Source: Paulinella micropora
Lineage: Eukaryota > Cercozoa > Imbricatea > Euglyphida > Paulinellidae
Direction of reading: 5' to 3'
Assembly (NCBI GenBank): GCA_019918135.1
Contig: WBZZ01002577.1
Location: 80,001 to 144,000 of the forward strand
DNA: 64,000 nt
Made by a program: the position numbers and the translations under genes. How positions within the stretch are numbered: position 1 is the first letter of the stretch; every line of letters starts with the position of its first letter. Below are positions 40,542-51,538 of the stretch, piece after piece. The notes beneath the pieces were generated by a model. It was not told the origin of the DNA, did not search any database, and saw nothing but the letters and a program-made list of their open reading frames with translations.

Positions 40542-43500
40542 TCAGCCCGGAATCTCGGTAATGGTCACTCTACCCCTTTCATAAACAGCCGTCCCGCCAA
40601 TAACAAGTTTCCAGGTGGCAGCGCCTTGTGTGTCACCGTAAGCTTCGAACCAAATATACTCGCCTGCTGCCACTTCCATGATACCAGACAGGCTGAGCGA
40701 GGTGTACCGCCCGTTGCCATAGAGCCCATGGGCGCCCCCTGTTACCTCAAAATTGGCTTCTGTCTGTTGTACGCCGGTGCTTGATCCTGGTCTCACCGTA
40801 TTCCTCTCGACCCAGATATCGTAATAGGCTCCGCTGGTCGGCGGGTTGTTGGTAGCCGTGGCCGAGGTAATAAACTTGAACGAGCCGGTAATGAGCCACT
40901 TCCTGGGCATGCCAGAAGTATTCCGCCAAGTAGTAAAGCCGTCATAGGTCTCGCAGGTGATGTGGCCGTATTTCGGCTGCAGCCTCACTACACCGTCGAC
41001 TGGGACCTTCCTGGCAGTTCCACTGGCGACAGTCACGGCCGTGTCACTCGTCAGCCAGTGGCCTCGGTCCCACGTGCCCAGCTCGAGCTCACCGAGGTCG
41101 TTGAGCTGGAGCACGCGGTCCTGGCCAGAGGCAGGAAGGCCGGTCGGCAGCTTGAGCGAGACCGACCCCCATGTCGGCGCGGCGAGCGTGCTGCTGGTGC
41201 CGGTCGAGGTATAGAACACGGGTACCAGCTCCGCGACTTCGGCGTAAGCAAGGCCGCCTATAGGATAAATAGACTCGATCACCCAGCGATAGACCTTGAA
41301 CTGCCCCGTCGTGGTAAGCGTGATTCGCCTGAGGCCTTCGGATAGTAACCAAATAGGCTCACCGGTGCTGGTGCGGTATAGAGTAGTCCAGGTGGTGGGG
41401 GTATCACTTGCCTCGGTAGAACCGAGAACGGCCAGCTTCTTGGGGTACACAGTTGAGCTGAAGCCGAGCTGTCGCGGTCTATAGTCAAAAGAGACCAGCG
41501 TCACTGCTACTCCGTCCACCCGCCTTAGCTGGAACCACTCGCCTTGTATCCAGTTGGTTGATTGGTTTCAGGTCGGCGTGTTGTAGTTTCCATTGGCTCC
41601 TACATAGCTGTTGTTGGCTGACACCCATGCTTCGCCACCGTTGTTTATGCCATCGAACATTTTCCATGCCTCGAGACTGGCGAGGTTGTTCCAGACGCTG
41701 GACCTCGTCAGGGACCAGACGGAGCTGTAGTCAGTATTGCTCGCGGTGTACGTAGGAAAGGTGTAGAGGGTGCCCTGGGCCGTGAGCACGAGCGAGGTCG
41801 CGGCGCCCGTGCCCAAGTTGCCGCTGCTGTCCAGCGTGACCAGGGCCGTCTGTCCGGCGGAGGGCAGAGACACCGGCACCTTCAGCGCCGAAGCACTTAA
41901 CTGCCCCGCAGAGGTCAGCGACGTCAGCGAAGTGCTGGCGGGCAGCGCACTGGGCAGACTCAGCGCGACCGTCCCGGTGCTCGCGACCGTAGAGGTGCCG
42001 ATCGTCAGTGGCGACGTGTGTGCGTGTGAGTCCGAGGTCGAGCCCAACCCGATATAACCATCAGAGTCGATCGCGAGTGTCTGTTTCCCTGTCCAAAACC
42101 TGGGCTTGATCTCCGCGATGCGTATATAACCACTTCCGCCTGCGTTGACATAGAGCGATTCGATGACAAAGCGATAGACTTTGTAGTAGCCCTGACTTGT
42201 AAGAGTGAAAGTCCTGTAAGACTCACTGGTCAGCCAAGAAGCCATGTCGCTGCCGGAGCGGTACAACTCTGTCCAGGTAGTAGGAGTATCGGACGCCTCG
42301 TTAGAGCCGAACACTGCTATCCGCCGGGGCCAGGTGCAGTACGTGTAAGTAGGATCACCAGCTGGATACAGGCGCGGGTACCAGTCAAAGTCCTTCAGGC
42401 GCATGCTAGTCCCGTCCACGAGGCGCAGCTGGAACCATTCTCCTTGTACCCCGTTAGTTGACTGCACCGTGTAGCCGGCGCCCGTGACGAGCGACGCAGT
42501 GTAGACTCCGCTGCTGTTGTAAAATATCTTGCTTACCCAGCCGTTTTCGGCCGGATTAAGAATATTGTCAAACATTCTCCAGGGCTGCCAAACATCGCCC
42601 CAGTTTGTCTCATAGCTCGAGGCTGTCAATGACCACGTGGCACTGTTAGACGAGGCGCTGCTCCAGACAGGGAACGAGTACTGCGCTAACGAGGAAGGCG
42701 CCGCCACGAAAGCTGCTACTGATGCAGTATTGTAAGGGGCGCTTAACTGGCCGCTGCTGTTCAGAGACACGAGTGACGTGGAAGCAGGCAGCGCGGTCGG
42801 CAGCTTCAGCGCAACCGTCCCCGTGCTCGCGATTGTAGAGGTGCCGATCGTCAACGGCGACGTGTGTGCATGCGAGTCCACGTACCCTTTGTTCGCAGCG
42901 TCAGTCACACGATAAGGGGCTGCCAGGTTCTGGGGCAGATAGATGAAATCGTCGAAATCGAATTTCAGCGAGGCTATCTCGTTAACGATCCGGCCTATCA
43001 AGTTACTGGAACCAGCAACTCTGAAGACCATCACCACATACCTGCCAAGTGGTGTTGATATCGGGGTAAAAGTTTTTTCCTGACTGACGGTAAACGTCTG
43101 TGTCACGTTCTGGTCGTCCCACATGTTCCAATAAGAGCAGTCCACGCTAGTAGCCATCGCCCACTGGCCGGGCGCATACGAGGTTGCCGAGTTTATGTTA
43201 CTGGCGGAAGTAACGTAGTACTTTGTCAGTTGAACCACCCTACCCAAATCGAGCTGCAACCAGTTGCCGTTCACAAAAACTCCGCCTATAGTCTTGCCAG
43301 TCACTCCCAGCGGGCCACTCCAGACGCCTGTAGTAGCGTCGTAAGGGCCCGTACCCATGTGTGTGGTACTATTGGAGTTGTCGAACGCGAGCCTAGCATC
43401 ATATAGGACGTTGTCCCCGTACATCCCGTCGGAGCTCGCCGTATAGGTGTACCCGCCGGAGGTCCAGGGGTTCGTAGTCATGTTGCTTGGCATCTTGCTG

Positions 43501-46055
43501 CCCGTATTAATCGTATTGAAACGCAAGTTGTGATTGATCGCATAATCTCCGTGCTGCAACTGACCGGTAGAGGCTAGCGACACCAAGCTCGTGGTGCCAG
43601 CCGAATACGGCAGATCGACCGGCAGCTTGAGTGCAGAGGAGCCGGAGGCTGGAGCGGAAAGCGTGCTGTCACCACCAGCCCCTGTCAGCTTGAGCGTCGA
43701 CGAGTTCACGAGGTTAGCCAGCGAGGTCCCGTGCGGATTGTTGGTAGCGCCAGTATGAGCAGTGAGTGATGCAGAGGTCGCGGCGGGCACTCCTACAATA
43801 TTGCTCACGGAGGTCCAGTGCGGGTTGTTGGTAGCGCTAGTATGAGCAGTGAGTGATGCAGAGGTCGCGGCGGGCCCTCCTATAATATTGCTCACGGAGG
43901 TCCCGTGCGGGTTGTTGGTATCACCCGTATGTGCTGTGAGCGACGCGGAGGTCGCGGCGGGCCCCCCTACAATGTTGCTCACGGAGGTCCCGTGCGGGTT
44001 GCCACTGGTGATGCCGGCATGGACCGCGATAGCGCTGTCGACGTAGGTCTTGTTCGTCGCGTCCGAGCCCAGTGTCGGCGCGCCTAGATTTTTAGGCATG
44101 TACTGGAGCACACCGCCTTGGTCGAAACCCAGTGTCATGAGGTTCACTGTGTCATGAGTGGAGCCCCCTGTTATAGTCTTGCAGACCAGCTGGACATACA
44201 GCACAGAGTTTACAGGAGAAGACGGAGTGAAAGTCTGAGTGACACCGTTCGGCCAGGCCTGTGACGTTCGGCTGTCCCACATAGTATAGGTCACGCCGTC
44301 ACTAGAGACAGCGACTATGAATGAAGTAGGGGCACGAGCCGAAAAGCCGGCACGGGGCCTTATCGTGTATGCAAATAGGCTGGTCGCGGCAGGGAACTGC
44401 AAACGCACCCAGGCGCCCTTGTGTTCAGTTCCGTCCACTACCAAACTGCTTGTACCAAGGTAGGCTCCCGTAGAGGTGCTGTAGGGTTCCACGGTGGGCT
44501 CGGTATACCACAGCGTAGTCGAGTTGCCATCGAAAAGTTTCCAGGCGCCCCAGCTAGTCGCATCGTTGCTATAGGCACTAGACTGGCTTGAGACGTACCC
44601 ACCCGAAGAAACTGCTGTCATGGTCGTCGGGCCGTAAACGCCCGAGGCCGAATCCATGAAGGTCAGATTGTGCCCAACCTGTTGCCTGTGTGCCAATCTG
44701 CCGTTGCCGTCTACAGTGACAAGCGAGACTGTGGACGGTAGACTACTGAAAGTCTTGATGACACTGGAGCCTGTGCTAGGGGCGGAAAGCGTGCTGTTGC
44801 CACCAGCCCCCGTCAGCGTGAGCGTCGACGAGTTCACGAGGTTAGCCAGCGAGGTCCCGTGCGGGTTGTTGGTAGCGCCTGTGTGTGCAGTGAGCGACGC
44901 AGAGGTCGCGGCGGGCCCTCCGACAATGTTGCTTACGGAAGTCCCGTGCGGGTTGTTGGTAGCAGTCAAATGGCTACTGAGGCCTGTCACGCCGTCTGGA
45001 TCAACCGTCACCAGCTGCGCAGTCGAGGCGGGCAACGGGTTCGGCAGCCTCGCGAGAGTGTCCGGGATCGTCGTAACCGTAAAGTCGGTGTCCATGAGCA
45101 CGATTGCGACATTGCCGCTGGGAGCCAAAGATGGCTGCTTGAGCGTCCTGTCTTTGACTGCAAAGATCGAGCCGTCTGGGTCCATGGTCACTACACAGTC
45201 GTTTTGGGTAGGTATGATCGACGGCAGCTTCACCGCTCCTGCCAGCTGGTGGTCGACGTACGCCTTGGGCGCCAGCTGGTAGGCCTTGGTAGGATAGCTA
45301 GTGTTCTCGAGGCAGCCGGCATTGTACACCTGGTAGTCAAAGGCCAGGCTCCGTATGTACCAAACCCCCGCCCCGTTGTTCTTGGTACAGATTACGCGCA
45401 GGTACCTGGCGTACTCGGCCGCAGTCGCCGGCGTGAACGTGCGCAGGCTGTCGCCTACAAAAGTCTGGGCCGTCTGGCTGTCCCAAGTGAACCACCGGCT
45501 GCCATCCGCGCTATAAGCAACTACCCAGTCTCTGGGCGCGGTAATGGCACCTGCGGACGTGACGTGGTAAGCAGTCAGTCTAGCGTGCTTGCCCAGATCG
45601 AGCTGGCCTACCACTGTGAGATTATCGACCACAGTCTTGATCATGCCGGTGTAGTTGTTGCCGCTGTAGCTGTCGGGGGCGGTTGTGCCCCACAAGGTCG
45701 AGAAGTCGCTGTCAAAGGCCAAGTAGGCTTGGGCCGAATTGCTAGAGGCCGAGGCCACAAAGCCCGCGGAGCTGTTAGAAGCTATCCAGGCCGGCTGGTT
45801 AACTTTGGCTTCGGTGTCCAGGGTCAGGGTAATCAGGTCCGCTAAATCGACCAAGTGCGGATTCCCGGATGTCGTCAATCTGTGAGCAGTGTTGAGGACT
45901 ACCGCCTCGTTCGCGGCCACTCCGCCTGTTGCACATTTTACACCCCCGTCACCATCACTAATCAGGACATCACCAGCCTGCCCGTCGACCGGCAGCACAA
46001 AGTCGTCGGCCGCGCCATCCAAACGACGGCGTTTGTACGACCTGGCCACTTCCAT
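40542..46055 (-). CDS. Giant fibre-like protein with five discoidin-like domains, interrupted by one in-frame TGA
   Basis: A 1495-residue frame from 46055 stops at TGA 41568-41570; the same frame continues for about 340 more residues to 40542. Five F5/8-type-C (discoidin-like) domains are visible, each with a W...Y/F-rich core and a YKVYRFVIESLY or ARYLRVICTK-type end. They lie at roughly residues 85-245, 475-650, 850-1040, 1100-1300 and 1440-1620, the last crossing the TGA. Between them are NPHGTS repeats like those in phage tail fibres. The end resembles a C1q/TNF-like beta-sandwich head (NGRYTSLSLSGIMEVAAGEY). Discoidin domains bind carbohydrate or lipid, so host attachment is a likely role. 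The TGA may be a mutation, an error or read through. Confidence 0.75.
43724..44010 (-). repeat. 87-bp (29-aa) tandem repeats within the fibre gene
   Basis: Units starting at 43724, 43811, 43898 and 43985 are 87 bp apart, encoding NNPHGTSVSNIVGGPAATSA-type repeats. Two more units lie near 44853 and 44940. This is a coding repeat that can expand or contract without changing frame. Confidence 0.85.
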
Positions 46056-46107
46056 CTTGCTGATTTAACAGTAGATCAAGAGAATAAGTTTTTTTAATCG
46101 TAAATTT

Positions 46108-46326
46108 TTACAAGATCTCGTCTAGAAAATTGTCAACGAAGCGCATGTGTTCTTCCCAAGTGTCTCCGCCAGGAACGTCGCGAGCGGGGTTGATGCAGGC
46201 ACCGTCGCCATAAGGACGGCACACGAGCGAGGCCAAGTCCCGAGGGTCCCCCTTTTTGCAAGTCCCCGACCAATACAGCTGGCCTTCAAAAAAGCAGGCG
46301 CCACAGGTAGGACAGACTGCTAACAT
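46108..46326 (-). CDS. Small Cys-rich, zinc-binding-like protein
   Basis: 72 residues from ATG 46326; the frame continues upstream into the inverted repeat but lacks conserved sequence there. CPTCGACFFEG, CKKGD, VCRPYGDGACINP give seven or so Cys in a ribbon-like arrangement. A TATATTAAATACG element precedes the ATG. It is the last gene before the right terminal repeat. Not assigned to a family. Confidence 0.5.
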   Translation of the reverse strand: MLAVCPTCGACFFEGQLYWSGTCKKGDPRDLASLVCRPYGDGACINPARDVPGGDTWEEHMRFVDNFLDEIL

Positions 46327-46540
46327 TTCGTATTTAATATAACCAGAGGAAAAAAAAAGGCAAAAAAGGCAATAGGTTCGTTCCGGCTGCTGACCACTTT
46401 GTCCCGAGACAGACCAGAGACTTCTGAGCTTCTCAAGGCACGCCCCCCTTCCCTGCCGCGTGCAGCACAATGTTGGCGGAAAGTAACGGTCCCGCGTGCG
46501 GGCACGTGCCGGCACGTTCTGGCGACTGCCTTTTTTTCCC

Positions 46541-46620
46541 ATATCACTGCCTTTTTTCTCATATCACTGCATTTTTTGTCAGTATCACTGAATTTCGGCA
46601 ATATCACTGGAGGGACAAAA
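46541..46620. repeat. Four 20-bp iterons at the inner edge of the right TIR
   Basis: Units begin at 46541, 46561, 46581 and 46601 with an exact 20-bp step and share ATATCACTG followed by T-rich or variable sequence. They lie between the inner inverted segment and the cargo gene. Exact spacing is typical of protein-binding iterons at origins or of promoter operators. Confidence 0.65.
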
Positions 46621-46744
46621 AGGCAAAACGGCGTGAACAAGCCAAAAGGTACACGTGGCGCGTGCCAAGCCAGGGGGGAGTAACGGACTGTGCCGACCAC
46701 CCCACAATCCAAGCCAGCCCCGACCCAGGAAGCATTCCCGAAAA

Positions 46745-47620
46745 ATGAGTCGAAATTCTGCCGCCATGGGTGCCACCGCCGCCACCGCTCGCACCCGCCC
46801 CAAGCGCCGCCGCACCATCCTGCCAGGCGGCCGACTGACCGCGCTCGCCCCGCCGGCTGGCTACACTCCAGTCCCCTGCGACCCGTTCGCCGTGGCCGAG
46901 CTGGACGCCGGCCGGTCCGTGCTAAAGGACGTCAACTGGGGCGACCTGCTGCGCAGGGCGGCTTACCAGGGCCTGGACACAAACGACAGGCGTCTGCGGC
47001 TAGAATACCACCGCGTCCTGTGGACTGAGCTTGCCGCTTTCACGCTGCGGCCCGAGGAAGCGTCGCTGCTCTCTTTGTTGGACATCTGGCTACTGACCAC
47101 GCCTTCTGGTTGGCATACAGGCATGCCCGACCTACCACTGGAGCTGCAGACAGGCCACGCGGCGCGCGGGCAGCTGCTGGCCGCTACGTCCATGGAGGAA
47201 GCCTGCGTCAATATAGTCTGCGACTACCTGCAGACTCCTGCTTACTACCGCCCGCTGTCCAAGGGAACCCTGGCGGGCCTCCCCGCAGTTCACCGCATGG
47301 CACTCTACAATCTTATTTACAGGACGCATTCATTTCACTGCTGGCAGAGCTGGTACTATGGCAGCGGGAAGAAACACGAGGCCCTGGCCAACAACCCTGT
47401 TATCTGCAAGGCGGAAGCTAGAAAAGACTGGCTAGAACTCGAGCAGCCAGGGGTAGACTGCAGCTTTGGCCTGAGCTACTTCGGCCCTGTTGCTATTGAC
47501 AGGGTCTGGCGCATCTACCACCGGTACGAAAATTTGTACTGGGGCGCGGTGGAGGACTGCCTCAACAGGACCATGCAGACGGTCTTCCAGCGCCTAGCTA
47601 AAAAACTCGGCACGTTGTAG
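46745..47620 (+). CDS. Hypothetical protein inside the right TIR
   Basis: 291 residues from ATG 46745, intact. A basic N-terminus (RTRPKRRRTILPGG) is followed by a globular, Trp/Tyr-rich domain (LRLEYHRVLWTELAAFTLRP; THSFHCWQSWYYGSGKKHEA) and a C-terminal helix. I recognise no family. It reads outward toward the element end and lies inside the repeat region with no inverted counterpart at the left, so it is terminus-specific cargo like the gene at 8840. Confidence 0.5.
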   Translation: MSRNSAAMGATAATARTRPKRRRTILPGGRLTALAPPAGYTPVPCDPFAVAELDAGRSVLKDVNWGDLLRRAAYQGLDTNDRRLRLEYHRVLWTELAAFTLRPEEASLLSLLDIWLLTTPSGWHTGMPDLPLELQTGHAARGQLLAATSMEEACVNIVCDYLQTPAYYRPLSKGTLAGLPAVHRMALYNLIYRTHSFHCWQSWYYGSGKKHEALANNPVICKAEARKDWLELEQPGVDCSFGLSYFGPVAIDRVWRIYHRYENLYWGAVEDCLNRTMQTVFQRLAKKLGTL

Positions 47621-49570
47621 CCTTCAATAAAACCATAGCACTTACTAGCTTATCTTTTTCCTTGCGACTCGGCGCCGGCCCGGAGGAAAAAGAGACCCCC
47701 CCTTCTACCCTCCCCCAGGACCTTGAGAACGTCCACTATGGGAGTTGAGAACGTGAGAAGGGTCCGGGACTTTCCTGCCCGACCCCCCTCCCCTCCCTCT
47801 CTCTTTTTCCCTTCTTCTTTATAACTAGTTTGTCTAAAAAAACTTCTCAGAGAGAAAAAGAGAAAAGATAAGGGGGGGACGGAGGGACAGATGCTGTCGC
47901 TGAGGGGCGGGGGGTACGTCATCCGGTGTGATACGACTGAAAAAAATAGTGGTTTCTTACCACCCAGTGACGTTTCAGGCAAATGCAAAAATTGTCGCAA
48001 CTACTGCCTTTTTTCCCACCGGTGGCACCAGTGACGGATTGAGAATCAGCAATAGGGACTTGAGAGCGAGGTTGAAGGGACAGTGCCGTTGCCCCTGAAA
48101 AAACAGAGGTTTTTTTAACCCCCTCCCGGTATAAAGGTTCGGAACCCCTTCTCACGCTCTCAGTCCCATAGTGAAAGTTCTCAGCGGGTTTAGCGGTAAA
48201 TTTTCTAAAGCCCCGCCTTTGGGGCTTTGGCAAAATTTCACGGGAATGTGGCATTGGCCGCAAGATCAGCCAAAAATTTACGGAATATCATTCTTGATGA
48301 TCCGTGCATACCACCAGAAAAAAGTGATGGGTGGGGGACGCCACACCGGTGGCACCGGTGGCGGGTTGAGAATCAGCAATAGGGACTTGAGAACGAGGTT
48401 GAAGGGACTGTGCCCTGGCCCCTGAAAAAACAGAGGTTTTTTTAACCCCCCCCCCCCCCGGTATAAAGGTTTGGAACCCCTTCTCACGCTCTCAGTCCCA
48501 TAGTGAAAGTTCTCAGCGTGTTTAGCGGTAAATTTTCAGTCGGTGGCACCAATCCCTAAAAAACAGTGACATTTCGGTATTACCAAAATTGTCGCAACTA
48601 CTGCTTTTTTTCTACTGGTGGCACCGGTGGCGGATTGAGAATCAGCAATAGGGACTTGAGAGTGAGGTTGAAGGGACCGTGCAGTGGCCCATGAAAAAAC
48701 AGGTTTTTTAACCCCCACCCGGTATAAAGGTTTGGAACCCCTTCTCACGCTCTCAGTCACATAGTGAAAGTTCTCAGCGTGTTTACAGGTAAATTTTCAG
48801 TGTAGCCAGTGTTGGAGTAGCCAGGGTAGAGGGGGGGGGGTAGCCAGCGTCTGGGTAGCACTGGTAGGGGGGGGGGGGGTAGCAAGTGTCGGTGTAGCCA
48901 GGGTAGGGGGGGGGGGGGGTAGCCAGCGTCGGGGTAACCAGGGTAGGGGGGGGTAGCCAGTGTCTGGGTAGCCAGGGTAGGGGAGGGTAGCCAGCGTCGG
49001 GGTAGCCAGGGTAGGGGGGGGGGGGGTAGCAAGTGTCTGGGTAGCCAGGGTAGGGGGGGGTAGCCAGCGTCTGGGTGGCCAGTGTAGGGGGGGGGCAGGC
49101 AGCGTCTAGGTAGCCAGGGTAGGGGGGGGTAGCCACGTTCCAGATTCCTGTGGTGAGAGGTGTGTGTGAGAGTACACACACACCACGAGCCCAAGACAGG
49201 CACTCGTACTTAGCACGGTTGCCCGCTTGTCAAAAATTTTTACGGCGGAATCGTTACTTTTATATACTATTTTTCAGAAAACTTGCACTTGTGGGACGGG
49301 TCCGGTGCCACCACTCACCACAGAAACCGCCAGTGGCACCGGTGACCACAAAATCAAAAAAAACGGCTGGTGGCACCGGTGACTACAAAAACAAAGAAAA
49401 ACGGCAGGTGGCACCACATGTGGGTATAACCATAGTTGTGGATATGGATCATGAATGCCACTTTTACTGACCGGGCCGACCGGATAACTAATGCCAATAT
49501 ACTTATCCGCAAGGGAAAAATGGCATTTGTTTTATCAGGCCTATCGACAATTCTTTTGAAAATATTTATG

Positions 49571-50429
49571 TATGTATGTATGTATGTATGTATGGATAGA
49601 TGGATGGATGGATGGATGGATGGATGCATGCATGCATGCATGTGGATGGATGGATGGATGGATGGATGTATACTGAAAACAACGAACAAACGACAACGAC
49701 AATGACAAAGACCAATAAAGAACAACAAAAAACAAACGAACAGCCGCTGGGAGGAAATGGCTAAACCCCTCCATGACTCATCTGGGGTTGCATATTATTA
49801 TATCTCCGAAAATTCGATTGTACTATTTTCGAACTCAAGCCGGACTCCAAACACCGCCTTTGTTCCAAAAATTCAGAAAAAAAAAGAAAAAAAATGCAAA
49901 TGAGCACAGCCTGGTTTTCAGCCGCCGTCTGGCTGATAGCCCTGTTTTGTGTCCCTTCTATCAGACTCTATCAGTTGATTAGAAGGATGATTTGCCAGAA
50001 ATAAAATCGTTTGGCAACTACAATGTCCGGCGGTCGGTTTCGGTATGTACCCAGTCAGGCTCGCCTGGGTCCTCATCATCCTTAGTAACGACTGCGCCCA
50101 CCGCAAATAACGGACAAAATAAATATATTCGTGCAGTTGCCACAAAAAAGGACGATTTTTCAGGTCCAAGGTCATAGAAAATACCAAGTTAGAGTAGGTT
50201 CACTGAATGACACTGATCCAGTAGTCCAGTACCCTCGTAAGCATTTAGCACCAAATTACCCTGCAACACTGTTTTTCTCTGGGCTTTTGCATGAAAACAA
50301 TCCGTAGCTCACATCGAAATATGGAGCGACTCACGTAGTCCTTCGTCCTGTATGTATGTATGTATGTATGTATGTATGTATGTATGTATGTATGTATGTA
50401 TGTATGTATGTATGTATGTATGTATGTAC

Positions 50430-50460
<31 letters not shown>

Positions 50461-50465
50461 TGTAC

Positions 50466-50496
<31 letters not shown>

Positions 50497-50699
50497 TGTA
50501 TGTATGTATGTATGTATGTATGCATGTAAGTAGTATAGGGTCGCACTACAAGACACTTTTTCAATACACACCCCCCGCCACCAGAGACACACACCGTTCG
50601 GCCCGCACGGGACAAAATGGCAACGGTCGGGAAAAAGTGGAAACAAATCATAAAAATGATACACGTAGCCTTTCTAGACACCAAACACAGTCACAGCTG
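49571..50699. other. Host spacer between elements A and B, with TGTA/TGGA microsatellites
   Basis: Begins with TGTA, TGGA and TGCA repeats (49567-49668), passes through about 650 bases of unique sequence with no gene seen, then a TGTA array of about 175 bases (50350-50525). The composition turns AT-rich near 50700, where element B seems to begin. Confidence 0.6.
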
Positions 50700-50918
50700 T
50701 TAATTTGAGAAAAAAAATATATAACGGGTTTTGTGATTTTTCTTGACTTTTTTTGTTGAAGTTTCTGTTAGATAGAAAAATGAAATATAATTTATCAGCC
50801 AAAACTTCAATGCGACGTGTCGTTCGTTTCGTGCGACGCATCGTTTTGCTCTTTTGCGTCGTCGTTCTTTTTTTGCGAGCAATAAGTGCCTCATCCATAT
50901 TATATATTATATTATATT

Positions 50919-51407
50919 ATGTCATTAAATCTTATACCAAATAATGTTAAAGATAAATATATGTGGAAAGAACAGTTTGAAATAAATAGATATAGTTTAA
51001 GCAAGTTAAATGAATTGAAAATAAAGGCAGATAAAGAGATTGAAAAAGACGAAGCGATAATTGAGAATATGAAGAAAGAGTTGATGAATAAGAAGGAGAG
51101 GCGAGATGCGTTGAAAGAGACGATAGAAGAAAGAGAGAAGGAGAGAGAAGAGATAGAAGAAGACTTGATGGAGGATAGACGAAAGAAGATGAAGAAAAGA
51201 AAGATTGAGAATGAAATAAAATTGATGAAGCATTGGAAGAAGCAGAATAGAGGGATGATAGTTGCAGAGGAGCTTGTTAAGATGGAAAAAATGATTGAAA
51301 GAGGGACTACATTTACGGAGGCATGCATGATGATGAAGAGATTAGATGAAATAGGGATAGACGTAGGGGACGGTGATAGAAATATGAATAGGGCTTGTAG
51401 GGGATAG
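50919..51407 (+). CDS. Coiled-coil protein
   Basis: 162 residues from ATG 50919, just after TATATTATATTAT; the open frame extends 33 bases upstream. Residues about 20-120 form one long Lys/Glu coiled coil (KADKEIEKDEAIIENMKKEL; REEIEEDLMEDRRKKMKKRK). No other domain is visible. First gene of element B. Confidence 0.6.
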   Translation: MSLNLIPNNVKDKYMWKEQFEINRYSLSKLNELKIKADKEIEKDEAIIENMKKELMNKKERRDALKETIEEREKEREEIEEDLMEDRRKKMKKRKIENEIKLMKHWKKQNRGMIVAEELVKMEKMIERGTTFTEACMMMKRLDEIGIDVGDGDRNMNRACRG

Positions 51408-51485
51408 TTGAATATTATTTATATGAGGGCGATATTTTCAAAAGCATAATTTTATATAAAGTCCTGGGCAAGACATTAAACTACC

Positions 51486-51526
51486 CCTACATAAACACAT
51501 ATTGTCCCTCTGTGTGTTTATGTAGG
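51486..51526 (+). promoter_or_regulatory. 14-bp hairpin just upstream of a start codon
   Basis: CCTACATAAACACA (51486-51499) is perfectly complementary to TGTGTTTATGTAGG (51513-51526), with a 13-base loop. It ends 12 bases before ATG 51539, similar in position to the other start-proximal palindromes of element B. Confidence 0.65.
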
Positions 51527-51538
51527 TTGCTGAAAGCA

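Larger units (their letters stand above)
8500..49570. mobile_element. Element A: ~41 kb GC-rich provirus-like element with long TIRs
   Basis: The two ends are inverted relatives. The left outer edge (about 8508-8760) matches the reverse complement of the right outer edge (about 49260-49570), sharing blocks such as GCCTGATAAAACAAA and GTGGTCACCGGTGCCA. Inner blocks also match: 11940-12060 with 46380-46500, and 10830-11460 with 48010-48790. Compact, strand-switching genes fill the interior: TVpol-helicase, RNR, PCNA-like clamp, VLTF2, VLTF3, tyrosine recombinase, packaging ATPase, capsid proteins, resolvase and fibre. Composition is clearly more GC-rich than both flanks. It looks like an integrated small relative of Polinton-like viruses and Nucleocytoviricota. 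Exact end bases are uncertain because both ends run into TACA/TGTA repeats. Confidence 0.85.
46380..49570. repeat. Right terminal inverted repeat region of element A
   Basis: Read inward from the edge: the outer segment (49260-49570), a GGGTAGCCAG array with G-runs (48797-49140), three copies of the block containing CCTGAAAAAACAGAGG (about 48010-48200, 48350-48540, 48620-48790), a mixed CT/G-rich segment (47690-47900), a cargo gene (46745-47620) and the inner segment (46380-46500). The order mirrors the left end, but the cargo gene differs and sits at another place in the repeat. Confidence 0.8.

Noticed and set aside
43724..44010. CRISPR-like regularly spaced repeats
   Set aside because: The 87-bp unit is in frame, lacks variable spacers and encodes a 29-residue protein repeat.
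41770..45845. Several long + strand frames opposite the fibre gene
   Set aside because: They lie inside the repeat-rich coding region of the minus-strand fibre, share its 87-bp period and show no domain pattern.
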